A program made the translations under genes and the position numbers. A stretch of 64,000 nt of DNA. Origin: Chryseobacterium scophthalmum. GTDB taxonomy: Bacteria > Bacteroidota > Bacteroidia > Flavobacteriales > Weeksellaceae. Under the pieces are notes generated by a model, which made no database searches, was not told where the DNA came from, and was given only the letters and a program-made list of their open reading frames with translations. Location: contig NZ_FSRQ01000006.1 of the NCBI RefSeq assembly GCF_900143185.1, forward strand, positions 1 through 64,000. Direction: 5' to 3'. Within the stretch, counting starts at the first letter, position 1. Each line of letters opens with the position of its first letter. This document shows positions 1 through 8,400 of this stretch, piece by piece.

Positions 1-72
1 ATTCCGAACACAGAAGTTAAGCCCTCTAGCGCCGATGGTACTGCGAAAGCGGGAGAGTAGGTCGCCGCCAGT
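1..72 (+). rRNA. rrf: 5S rRNA, 3' part
   Basis: The first ~72 bases match the 3' two-thirds of a bacterial 5S rRNA: the CCGAACnCAGAAGTTAAG segment, the GCCGATGGTACTGC segment and the closing GGGAGAGTAGGTCGCCGCC segment are all present. The 5' part lies outside the window. A terminator hairpin follows directly, so this is presumably the end of an rRNA operon. The exact 3' end is estimated. Confidence 0.95.
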
Positions 73-80
73 TTTTTTTA

Positions 81-116
81 AAGTCTCATAGATTTATTTC
101 TATGAGACTTTTTTTT
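81..116 (+). terminator. rRNA operon terminator
   Basis: A perfect 10-bp stem (AAGTCTCATA / TATGAGACTT) with a 10-base loop is followed by a run of eight T. It lies about 10 bases after the 5S gene and is a textbook intrinsic terminator. Confidence 0.9.
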
Positions 117-119
117 GTT

Positions 120-421
120 ATAAACTCAGAAAATCAACAATATAGATCAATGATAATTGATAAATGATCATTGATCACTAATAAACAATAGGTAATGAAT
201 AATAAATAATAAATAATAAGTAGTTTTGCCTATTGCTAATTGGTTAAGGTTCGCTCCTCCGGAGCGAACCTTTGTAGAAGAGAATAATCATAATCACATC
301 TCTCAGAGCTCCGCATGAGCGATACGTATTAATTCTAGAATTGTAATAGATAAAGAGAAACTAAAGCTGAATAAATTTATTTGTCTCAATTAGGCCAAAA
401 ACTAATATCGAATGACTACGA
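120..421. other. Non-coding AT-rich spacer with one strong hairpin (246-272)
   Basis: No credible gene lies here. The left part is a simple AT-rich stretch with repeated TAATAAATAA runs. At 246-272 there is a perfect 12-bp inverted repeat (AAGGTTCGCTCC / GGAGCGAACCTT) with a 3-base loop. It lacks a following T run, so it is more likely a dispersed palindrome than a terminator. Confidence 0.5.
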
Positions 422-532
422 TTCTAGCCCGGATAGCAGCGATTACCCCGCAACATGAGTAGGAGAGAAGAGGGATTTAGAGGTGGAAAGCAACGGCGTG
501 AAGAGTAAAAGCGGATAGCCGGTAATAGCTCT
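422..532 (+). ncRNA. Candidate Flavo-1-like structured RNA
   Basis: This spacer segment is G-rich against an AT-rich background. It carries, in order, TAGCCCGGATAGCAGCG, GGGATTTAG, AAAGCGGATAGCCGG and AGCTC. I remember this order (AGCCCG...GCG ... GGATTTAG ... AGCGG...GG ... AGCT) as typical of flavobacterial intergenic elements that I believe correspond to the Rfam Flavo-1 motif. A second segment with the same landmarks lies at 21061-21158. Boundaries are approximate; a covariance-model search would settle it. Confidence 0.45.
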
Positions 533-708
533 TTAGAAAGCTTATAATATAGTTAACGGGAGTTTTCTAAATCTTAAAACAAGTGCCATTCTTAGGTTTT
601 ATTTAAACACAAATAATTTTCTTTTAAAATATTCTTTAGTTCAACTTTTTGAGAGGATGGCAGAAGGTTTGCAGAGTTTTTGCGTAACTTTAAGAAAAAT
701 ACACATTT

Positions 709-2211
709 ATGCAGATAGAAACACGCACCCTGAAAGTAGATGATTATGAAGAGCTGGTAGAAACCATGCGCAGAGCGTATCCTCAAATGTCAGAATATGT
801 CTGGTCAAAAAAAAGCATAGCAAAGCTGAATAAAATTTTTGAAGCCGGACAAATCTGCATTACCGTAGATGGGAAAATTGCGGCTGTTGCATTGTCGATT
901 ATTGTCAATTATGATGAGTTCGGCGATGATCATACTTATAGTGATATTACAGGTAATTATTCTTTCAATACCCATATTTCAACCGGAAATGTATTATACG
1001 GGATCGAAATTTTTGTTGATCCTGAATATCGAAAATTAAGATTGGGAAGAAGATTATATGATGCCCGAAAAGAACTTTGTGAATTGTTAAACCTTAAATC
1101 CATTATTTTGGGTGGAAGAATTCCGCATTATCATAAGTATAGCAACGAGATCTCGCCTAGAGAATATATTAGAAGAGTAAGAGACAAAGAGATCTATGAT
1201 CCTGTTCTTTCTTTCCAGCTTTCTAATAATTTTTTACCGATAAAAGTCCTTAAAAAATATCTTCCGGAAGACGAAGCTTCCCATGAAAACGCAGTTTTGC
1301 TTCAATGGAATAATATTTACTACAGCAAAAAACCAAACACAATGCAGGATAGTGTTATTCGTTTGGGATTGGTACAGTGGCAAATGAGGCAATTCAAAGA
1401 CATTCATGCATTTTATGAACAGGTTGAGTTTTTTGTGAACGTGATGGGAGATTACAAATCAGATTTTGTGCTTTTCCCGGAACTATTTAATACGCCTTTG
1501 CTGGCTCCGTTCAATAATCTTTCTGAACGTGACAGTATGATAGAGCTGGCAAAAATTACGGAAGAAATTAAAGCAAAGATTTCAGAGTTGGCAATAAGTT
1601 ATAACGTGAATATTATTTCCGGAAGTATGCCGATTTTTGAAAACAATGATCTGTACAATGTAAGTTATCTCCTTCACCGTGACGGTAGAATTGACGAATA
1701 CAGAAAAATTCATATTACACCGAACGAAAGGAAATATTATGGAATGAAAGGCGGAAATGAGATCAAAGCTTTTGATACCGACTGTGGAAAAATTGGTTTG
1801 GTCATTTGCTATGATGTAGAATTTCCTGAATTACCAAGAATTTTAGCCGATCAGGGAATGAAAATTTTGTTTGTTCCTTATCTTACCGATACTCAGAATG
1901 CATATATGAGAGTTCGTCATTGCGCTGCTGCAAGAGCGATTGAAAACGAATGTTATGTCGCAATTGCAGGCTGCGTTGGAAATTTACCCGGCGTAAATAA
2001 TATGGATATTCAGTTTGGTCAGGCTGCAGTTTTCACGCCTTCAGATTTTGCATTTCCTTCGAATGCGGTAAAAGGAGAGGCGACTCCAAATACAGAAATG
2101 ACGCTGATTGTAGATGTAGATTTAAATTTACTGAAAGATCTTCATTACAATGGTTCAGTTCAGATTCTGAAAGATAGAAGATCAGATTTGTACGAAACGT
2201 ATTTGAAATAA
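709..2211 (+). CDS. Fusion of GNAT N-acetyltransferase and carbon-nitrogen hydrolase (nitrilase superfamily)
   Basis: A 500-residue cytosolic enzyme with two domains. Residues 1 to about 200 form a GNAT acetyltransferase-like domain, with a putative acetyl-CoA loop around RKLRLGRRLYDAR. From about residue 217 there is a nitrilase-superfamily amidohydrolase with all three catalytic landmarks: Glu in LFPELF, Lys in YRKIHITP and Cys in VICYDVEFPE. The GNAT/nitrilase fusion is a recognised architecture, usually annotated only as a bifunctional GNAT family N-acetyltransferase/carbon-nitrogen hydrolase. The substrate is unknown; an acyl-transfer plus amide-hydrolysis role is inferred. It is monocistronic, with a terminator just behind it. 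Confidence 0.88.
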   Translation: MQIETRTLKVDDYEELVETMRRAYPQMSEYVWSKKSIAKLNKIFEAGQICITVDGKIAAVALSIIVNYDEFGDDHTYSDITGNYSFNTHISTGNVLYGIEIFVDPEYRKLRLGRRLYDARKELCELLNLKSIILGGRIPHYHKYSNEISPREYIRRVRDKEIYDPVLSFQLSNNFLPIKVLKKYLPEDEASHENAVLLQWNNIYYSKKPNTMQDSVIRLGLVQWQMRQFKDIHAFYEQVEFFVNVMGDYKSDFVLFPELFNTPLLAPFNNLSERDSMIELAKITEEIKAKISELAISYNVNIISGSMPIFENNDLYNVSYLLHRDGRIDEYRKIHITPNERKYYGMKGGNEIKAFDTDCGKIGLVICYDVEFPELPRILADQGMKILFVPYLTDTQNAYMRVRHCAAARAIENECYVAIAGCVGNLPGVNNMDIQFGQAAVFTPSDFAFPSNAVKGEATPNTEMTLIVDVDLNLLKDLHYNGSVQILKDRRSDLYETYLK

Positions 2212-2226
2212 ATTTTATTAAATCAT

Positions 2227-2258
2227 AAAGCACTTTCATATTGGAAGTGCTTTTTGTT
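2227..2258 (+). terminator. Intrinsic terminator behind the GNAT/nitrilase gene
   Basis: A 9-bp stem (AAAGCACTT / AAGTGCTTT) is followed by TTGTTTTT, starting about 15 bases after the stop codon. Confidence 0.8.
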
Positions 2259-2300
2259 TTTAAATCAGATCTTCAGATTATTTAAATATAATTTAACAAT

Positions 2301-2603
2301 TTATGCAGCCCGCTCCGAATTATAATTTTTCATACAAACCAGACAGTACAAATCTTCTCGCCAAATTCGGTTAACTCTATAATTTAATACCGTATTGATT
2401 TCCTGGTCGATGCTTATGTTTTGGGCTATTTTAGGTTTTTCAGTATTTGATTTTTTATCTGATGAGTTTTTTTTATCAATATTCACAATCATATTTTTAG
2501 AAAAATTATTCTGAATATTTGTTGAATCTTGCTTGAGTTGTTCGTTTTGAGCAAAAACGAAGTGAGAGGCAAACAAAAAAATAAGATATAGAAATGATTT
2601 CAT
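2301..2603 (-). CDS. Small secreted hypothetical protein
   Basis: A 100-residue protein with a clear signal peptide (hydrophobic core FLYLIFLFASHFVF, cleavage after FAQ). The mature part is polar and Asn/Lys-rich, and a short C-terminal segment holds two cysteines (CLVC). No family is recognised. It sits 76 bp behind the UbiE-like methyltransferase on the same strand and may be the last gene of that run. The Cys pair could take part in a disulfide or metal site, which is speculation. Confidence 0.6.
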   Translation of the reverse strand: MKSFLYLIFLFASHFVFAQNEQLKQDSTNIQNNFSKNMIVNIDKKNSSDKKSNTEKPKIAQNISIDQEINTVLNYRVNRIWREDLYCLVCMKNYNSERAA

Positions 2604-2679
2604 CGATGATTATTTGTAAAACTAAGGTAAGAAAAATACATCTACTTTTCTCGTGTTTGTGATTATTAAATTTCTGGAA

Positions 2680-3390
2680 TTATAATTTTGTACCATAAAT
2701 TCCTGTTGCACAACCGTAGAAATAATTTTCTGAGTTTACATTCAAATTATATTTGCTGAATATTTCCTTTACACCGGCGCAGTTTTCAAAATTTTCGGTA
2801 TAGATCCAAAGCATTTTATAATCACTAGGATTTCCTAAAAATAATTTACCCAAAACTGGAATCATTTTACTTAAATACAATTTATAAGGATAATATAAAA
2901 GCTTGTTTTTAGGCTTCGAAACTTCCACGAAACTAAATTTACCATTCGGTTTAAGAATTCTGGAAACTTCTTTTGCTAAGATTTCCAATTGCTCTTTATT
3001 AAACGTTTTCAAACCATAAGCACAGGAAATGATATCAAAAGAATTTGATTCTAAATTACTCTGTAAAATATCTTCACAAAGCAAGTTCAGCTGGTCTTTG
3101 AAAACCTTATTTCCTTTACTTTCTGATTGCAAAATCATTTCTTCAGAAAAATCTAATGCTGAAAAAGTGGAATTAGGGAAATTTTGCTTTAGGTAAGTCC
3201 AGTTTTCACCTAATCCAGAAAGCAGATCAATTACTTTTAAATTGTGCTCAGATTTTCCCAATTTGTTGAGAAACTGCTTTCTCCAACGAATTGAAAAGCC
3301 AAACGAAGTAATGTAGTTCATTCTTTCGTACGAACCAGACATCTGATTGAATAACTGTTTTACAAATTTTGGCTCGTAGATATTGTTCAT
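2680..3390 (-). CDS. UbiE-like class I SAM-dependent methyltransferase
   Basis: A 236-residue Rossmann-fold methyltransferase. The N-terminal FNQMSGSYERMNYITSFG and WRKQF match the start of the UbiE/MenG/Coq5 family. The SAM-binding motif I is divergent: VIDLLSGLGENW instead of the usual D-x-x-T/C-G-T-G. Motif II (FSALDFSEEM) and the ISCAYGLKTF region are present. The family methylates quinone precursors, but the divergent motif suggests a paralogue, so no symbol is given. It lies 31 bp behind the thioredoxin-fold gene on the same strand. Confidence 0.75.
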   Translation of the reverse strand: MNNIYEPKFVKQLFNQMSGSYERMNYITSFGFSIRWRKQFLNKLGKSEHNLKVIDLLSGLGENWTYLKQNFPNSTFSALDFSEEMILQSESKGNKVFKDQLNLLCEDILQSNLESNSFDIISCAYGLKTFNKEQLEILAKEVSRILKPNGKFSFVEVSKPKNKLLYYPYKLYLSKMIPVLGKLFLGNPSDYKMLWIYTENFENCAGVKEIFSKYNLNVNSENYFYGCATGIYGTKL

Positions 3391-3421
3391 AATTAAAGAA
3401 ATTTTAGACAGACAATTTAAT

Positions 3422-4510
3422 TCATTTAATACTTAAACTTTTCAAAAATGGTAAAACTTGTGATGAACCATACAATGTTTCGATAATAATTCCGTTTTCA
3501 TTAATTAAATAAAGAATGGGATAACCATAAATTCCAAACTGTTTTTCAATATCTTTTCGGTCGGAAATTACAGGAAATTTCACTTCTTTGTTGACGAAAT
3601 ATTTCTTGACATTTGCTTTAGAATCTGAACCAAAAATATTGATCAATTCCGTTTGAGTATTTAATTTAAAACCTGAACTCAAAACATAATCTGAAATCAT
3701 TTTTGAATAACCACAATTGGTCGAAGAAAAGAGTAGAAGAGTTTGCTTTTCTTTTTTTGGATTGAAAGAAAATTGTTGACCGTTAATATCAATTGCTTCA
3801 AAAGGCTGAACTACAGTGTTTTTTGCTAAAGGCTTTAAAGAGTCTTGTCTTTCGTAATATTTTAAAGCATAGTTTTGAGGAAGAAGAACTTTAAAATTGG
3901 TTGTTTTATCATAGAAAATATAATTACTAAATAAATAGGTTACAGTTTGTCCCAATTTTCCATCAACAAAACTTTTTCTTTCAAACTTGCTGATTGTAAA
4001 ATTTCCTGAAATATAAATATGAAATTCGACCTTTATTTCTTTTCCTTCGTAATTATTAATGCTTTCTATGTTTGAATAATGACTGTGAATTTTCCCGTCG
4101 ATTTGAGTGTCATCAATATAGCTCCATTTCATTTTGAGCAAAGTGGTAGGACCAAACTGCCTTAAACGGGATGACGAAATTGCTGCGTTCTGATTGTCTT
4201 TATTTTCGTATTCGTAAATGGTTTTTTCGGCGTGATTGACTTCATAATAAAAATTGTTTTTGTAGAATTCCTCCGAAGTTTCGTTTTTGCTGTAGAATTC
4301 GAAATCTTTATTTTGAGGTTTATAAACTGTGTATAAAACACTGAAAACAGAAGTTGCATCCGTTTCAGGATTAGGATAATAAGCGGTGGTTTTATAGCTG
4401 ATTACATTGGCCTGGAAATATTTGCGTTTTGCTTTTTCTAAATCGGGGACTTGTGCGCAAAGTTGTACGATGTTAAAAAACAATAAAATAATACTTATAA
4501 TCTTCTTCAT
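3422..4510 (-). CDS. Secreted thioredoxin-fold protein with a single active-site cysteine
   Basis: About 362 residues starting at the methionine that gives a good signal peptide (MKKIISIILLFFNIVQLCAQ); an upstream ATG at 4528 would add six residues before the signal. The N-terminal two-thirds has no recognised domain and looks like an exported β-rich region. The C-terminal ~120 residues resemble a TlpA/AhpC-type thioredoxin fold (TLLLFSSTNCGYSKM, then GIYGYPILYLINENG with the usual cis-Pro position). The active site reads C-G-Y-S, so only one Cys of CxxC remains. A periplasmic thiol role is inferred from the fold. Confidence 0.65.
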   Translation of the reverse strand: MKKIISIILLFFNIVQLCAQVPDLEKAKRKYFQANVISYKTTAYYPNPETDATSVFSVLYTVYKPQNKDFEFYSKNETSEEFYKNNFYYEVNHAEKTIYEYENKDNQNAAISSSRLRQFGPTTLLKMKWSYIDDTQIDGKIHSHYSNIESINNYEGKEIKVEFHIYISGNFTISKFERKSFVDGKLGQTVTYLFSNYIFYDKTTNFKVLLPQNYALKYYERQDSLKPLAKNTVVQPFEAIDINGQQFSFNPKKEKQTLLLFSSTNCGYSKMISDYVLSSGFKLNTQTELINIFGSDSKANVKKYFVNKEVKFPVISDRKDIEKQFGIYGYPILYLINENGIIIETLYGSSQVLPFLKSLSIK

Positions 4511-4559
4511 TTTTATTACAGATGACATTTGTTTTTGTATTTTTTAGTGGTTTATTAAT

Positions 4560-4967
4560 TTAATACTCTAAATTTTCAAAATACATTTGTAATTCCAAAG
4601 CTCTGTTTTTCACGATTTCCTTTTTCTTATTTTCAGCAATATTATACCACATTGTTCCTTCTTTTACTTCAAAATAAAATTTAGTAATGAATTTAAATTC
4701 TTTGTCTCGATAAATAACCCATTCTTTTTGAGAAGCTTTCAGGATTTCAAAAGCGTCTTTTGGAAGTTTGGATGCGAGAAGATTGTAATATTTATTCAGC
4801 TCTTTATCCCAGGAATCTCTTGCTTTTATACTACATTTTCGCATTTCAGCATTTGAAATATCTTGTTTGTCAAAACATTTTGATTCTTCAATATCTATAA
4901 AATGAGTTTCCTGAAAAAAAATAAATACTGAGAAGAAAACGAAAATCAAAACTATTATTTTTTTCAT
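4560..4967 (-). CDS. LprI-like (DUF1311) exported protein
   Basis: A 135-residue protein with an N-terminal hydrophobic signal (MKKIIVLIFVFFSVFIFF). The mature part carries the LprI/DUF1311 pattern: a Cys, then NAEMRKCSIKA, D..LNKYYNLL, and LKASQKEWVIYRD. Some members of this family inhibit lysozyme in the periplasm; whether this one does is not shown by sequence. It sits 28 bp behind the small gene that follows the large helicase gene, and 49 bp ahead of the thioredoxin-fold gene. Confidence 0.75.
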   Translation of the reverse strand: MKKIIVLIFVFFSVFIFFQETHFIDIEESKCFDKQDISNAEMRKCSIKARDSWDKELNKYYNLLASKLPKDAFEILKASQKEWVIYRDKEFKFITKFYFEVKEGTMWYNIAENKKKEIVKNRALELQMYFENLEY

Positions 4968-4995
4968 GATCTAGTTTCTTTATAAAGATTAGTAC

Positions 4996-5445
4996 TTAAA
5001 CAGGTTTATCATTTAACACTAACATTTTGAATGGGAATTCTTCAAGGTTTATTAACATATCGTCGTCAAGCAATTTATTGATGGTTGCATAAAATGTATC
5101 TTCCTTATTGACTATTTCTAACACATGTTTTAAAGATTCTGTAGTTTGTACAAATTTGTACAGATAATAATAGTCAATAACTCCATAGATTCCGCGGATA
5201 ATATTTGTATGAACATATTGTTTTGAATTAATATTTTCAAAATCACAATGTGCTCCATGAAACCAATATGTCCATTCTTCATTTAAATTTCCTCGCCACA
5301 AACTATTACTTCTTAATAATAATTTTGAAAATGGTGTCGCAGAGTTTAAATCAAGATTATATTTTTCTGCTAAACTTTTAATCAATTCTTTTGCGGTCTT
5401 ATCAAATAAAATTATTGCCTCTAAGACTAATTCTTTTTGCATCAT
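4996..5445 (-). CDS. Small cytosolic protein next to the helicase-nuclease (DUF6896-like)
   Basis: A 149-residue protein with no signal peptide. The central part WRGNLNEEWTYWFHGAHCDF is reminiscent of the DUF6896 family (W-x-Y-x-F-H-G-x-x-C pattern); this is from memory and tentative. Function unknown. It starts only 8 bp after the stop of the 1898-residue helicase-nuclease gene on the same strand, so the two are very likely co-transcribed. It could be an accessory protein of that system or an unrelated passenger. The start could be either of two adjacent ATG codons. Confidence 0.6.
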   Translation of the reverse strand: MMQKELVLEAIILFDKTAKELIKSLAEKYNLDLNSATPFSKLLLRSNSLWRGNLNEEWTYWFHGAHCDFENINSKQYVHTNIIRGIYGVIDYYYLYKFVQTTESLKHVLEIVNKEDTFYATINKLLDDDMLINLEEFPFKMLVLNDKPV

Positions 5446-5453
5446 ATTTTTAT

Positions 5454-8400
5454 TTATTCACTCAAAACAATCCTCCCATCAACTTCCTTCAGCAAACCTT
5501 TTCCAATCAATTCCTCCACAGAAAAATTCACTACAGAATCAATCTGAGAACCCACTTTTGCAAAACCAAAAGCTTTACAAACCGCACGAATCAATTCGTC
5601 TTTATTTAAACTCAAACTTGAATGCATCAATTCCATAATAGCAACCGAAATTTCTTCAGGTGCAATCTCGTCAATCAGTCTTTTTTCTATTGAATTGTCT
5701 CGGTAGAAATCAAGATTTTGAGGTTGTAGATTTTCGTACCAATAAAATTTTTGATAACTTTCTGTGGTTTGTACATTCGGGATAGAATTTAAAGTTTCCA
5801 AAAGATAAGTATTCATTTTTCCTCCTGCTCTTGAAGTATTCCAAAGTTTAAGAATCTTCCTGAATAAAGCATTCTGACTAATCGGTGATTCGGTATCAAT
5901 AATTGTTTTAATCTGATTTAAAAGAACGGGTTTATTTTCAAAAAGATAAATAGATTCTGAGTTCGCATTAATTTCCGGACTCAATTCTGCTGCAACATAA
6001 GAAATCATTTTCGAAGGTTTTTCAGTTTCCGAAACTTCACTCAGATAGACTTTTTCAGAAGTTTTCAGTTCAATGATTTCTTCCTTTTTTTCTTTTACTT
6101 GAGTTTTAATTTCTTCAATTTCAGCCTGAATTTTTTCAACAATTTTTTCTTTATTTTTAATCCAGTCCAGAGTCCAGATTCTGAAAACATTCCAACCTAA
6201 ACCTTTCAAAACATTCGGAACAAGTAATTCTCGGTCATTGGTCGTATTGATATTAAAATAATTTTCACTATCCAGCAAAATCGCCATCAGATATTCGCTT
6301 TCATTTTCAGGATTAATTACGCCGATGTCAATTTTATATTCTGAAGTTCCTATGTTGGTTTTAATTTTCAGACCACTTTCCTCCAAATGTTTCGCAATCG
6401 AATTCACCATCAGTTTCTGCTGATTCACCGTTGGGTTCGAATTTTGATAAACCAAACCTTTTTCAGAAAAATTCAGGAAGTTTTTTAAACCTAAAACACC
6501 TTCCGAACTCGTTCTATTCATGTCAATTTGGTCGCCTTTTAACGAAGAAAAAACTTTCATTTCGTAGCGTGCTCTTGTTACGGCAACATTCAGTCTTCTC
6601 CAACCTCCATCTCGGTTGAGCGGACCAAAATTCATCGAAACTTTTCCGTCTTCATCAGGACCGTAACCAATCGAAAACAGAATAATATCTCTTTCGTCAC
6701 CTTGTACATTTTCAAGATTTTTAATGAAAATTGGTTCTTCGGAATTGATAGAAAATTCTTCCAAATGCGGGTTTTCCTGAAATAATTTCTGCAGTAAATC
6801 TTCAATCAGACTTTGCTGAGTTTGGCTGAAAGTCACGACACCGATCGATTTTTTATTTTTATTTTCGAGGTGAATTCTGATGTATTCAATGATCGCTTCA
6901 GCTTCATTTTTATTGGTTCTTGTTTTTCCTTTGTCGTAAAATCCATCAATAAATTCGAACGTTACTTTTCTGTTTAAATCATCCGGAGATGGGAAAGTAA
7001 GCAGTTTGTTATCATAAAAGTGAGCGTTTGAGAAAGAAATTAAACTTTCATGCTTGCTTCGGTAATGCCTTAATAAATAATTCGACGGTATTGAAAGCGC
7101 CAAACAATCATCCAAAATACTTTCAAGATCTTCGAGTTCAAAATTTTCTTCATCTACTTTTTGGGAAGCAAAAAAGCTTGTCGGTGGCATCTGTTTCGGA
7201 TCCCCAACAATTATCGCCTGTTTTGCTCTCGCCAAAGCACTTACCGCTTCAGAGGTTGGTAATTGCGAAGCTTCATCAAAAATCACAATGTCAAAATGCT
7301 CTTCATTCACGTCAAAATATTGGGCCACCGAAATCGGGCTCATCAACATGCAAGGTTTCAACCTCGGAATTAAGGTTGGAATTTGGTCAAATAATTTTCT
7401 GATCGATAAACCTCGTCCTTTATTTCGAATCGCTTTTTGGAGAATCCCAATTTCTGAACTCTGAACAGCTTCCTGAGAAAAATTCGGAATTCTATCGCTG
7501 AGTTTCATCGTTAACTGATTTTTGGTCAGTTCCGTAAATTCTTTGTGAAGATTTTTATATTGCTGAATCTGAGATTCGTAAATATTCGCATCAAAACCAT
7601 TCAAAGTTCCCGAACCGTAAATGGTTTTAATAAATAAATTCAGATGGATGATTTTTTCAAATTCAAGCTCAATAGATTCTGTATCGAGCCAACCTTTTTC
7701 AAGGAAATTGATGAACCAGTTTAGGTTTAAATCTTGTGCTTTTTCTTTTAAAACATTAAAATTAATCCAATCTTCCAGCTGATGAATATTCTGTACAACA
7801 GTTTGCAGTTCTGTATCGTTTGGAATTTCATCCACATATTCCAAAAGTTGAGTTTCTGCATTGTGGAAATCTTTCAAAGTTTCCAGAACTTCAGAAATAT
7901 GCTGACTGTTATTTTGTTTTGATGAAATATCTTTTAACCATTCCGGGAAATTTGGAATTGAAATTTTTTGTGCTAAATTTTTTGCATTTTCAATGGTTTT
8001 TAAATCTTTTTCAATCGCAGCAATATCAAACGAACTGCCATTAAAATAAAGATTCGTCACCGAAGAAAGTGCATTGTAATGAAGATTGTTTAATTGATCT
8101 TTAAGTTGCTGATAATTTTCAAGCTTTTCAAAAAGTCCGTCAATCTGCACATCAGATTCTATTCCTGATTTTGCATAGCCGTTCAGTTGTTGCTTCACTT
8201 TCCTTTGTTTAAACCATTTCGGAATAAACCAGGTGTGTTTTGCCTGATTCCACAACAATTTTAAAGAAGCGAAATCTACATTTAAAATAGAAGAATTAAA
8301 ACTTGAGGTGATTTGATTTTCAGTTTGTTGAAACTGCGTTTGCTGAGTCATCCAGTTTTTAAATAAATTCAACTGACCTTCATTTAAAACAAGGTCGACC

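Noticed and set aside
592..786. Short minus-strand open frame before and over the GNAT/nitrilase start
   Set aside because: It overlaps the start of a convincing gene, is low in complexity and has no recognisable features.
2680..3390. Assignment as the menaquinone methyltransferase MenG/UbiE
   Set aside because: The SAM-binding motif I is divergent and the neighbours are unrelated to quinone synthesis, so only family membership is claimed.
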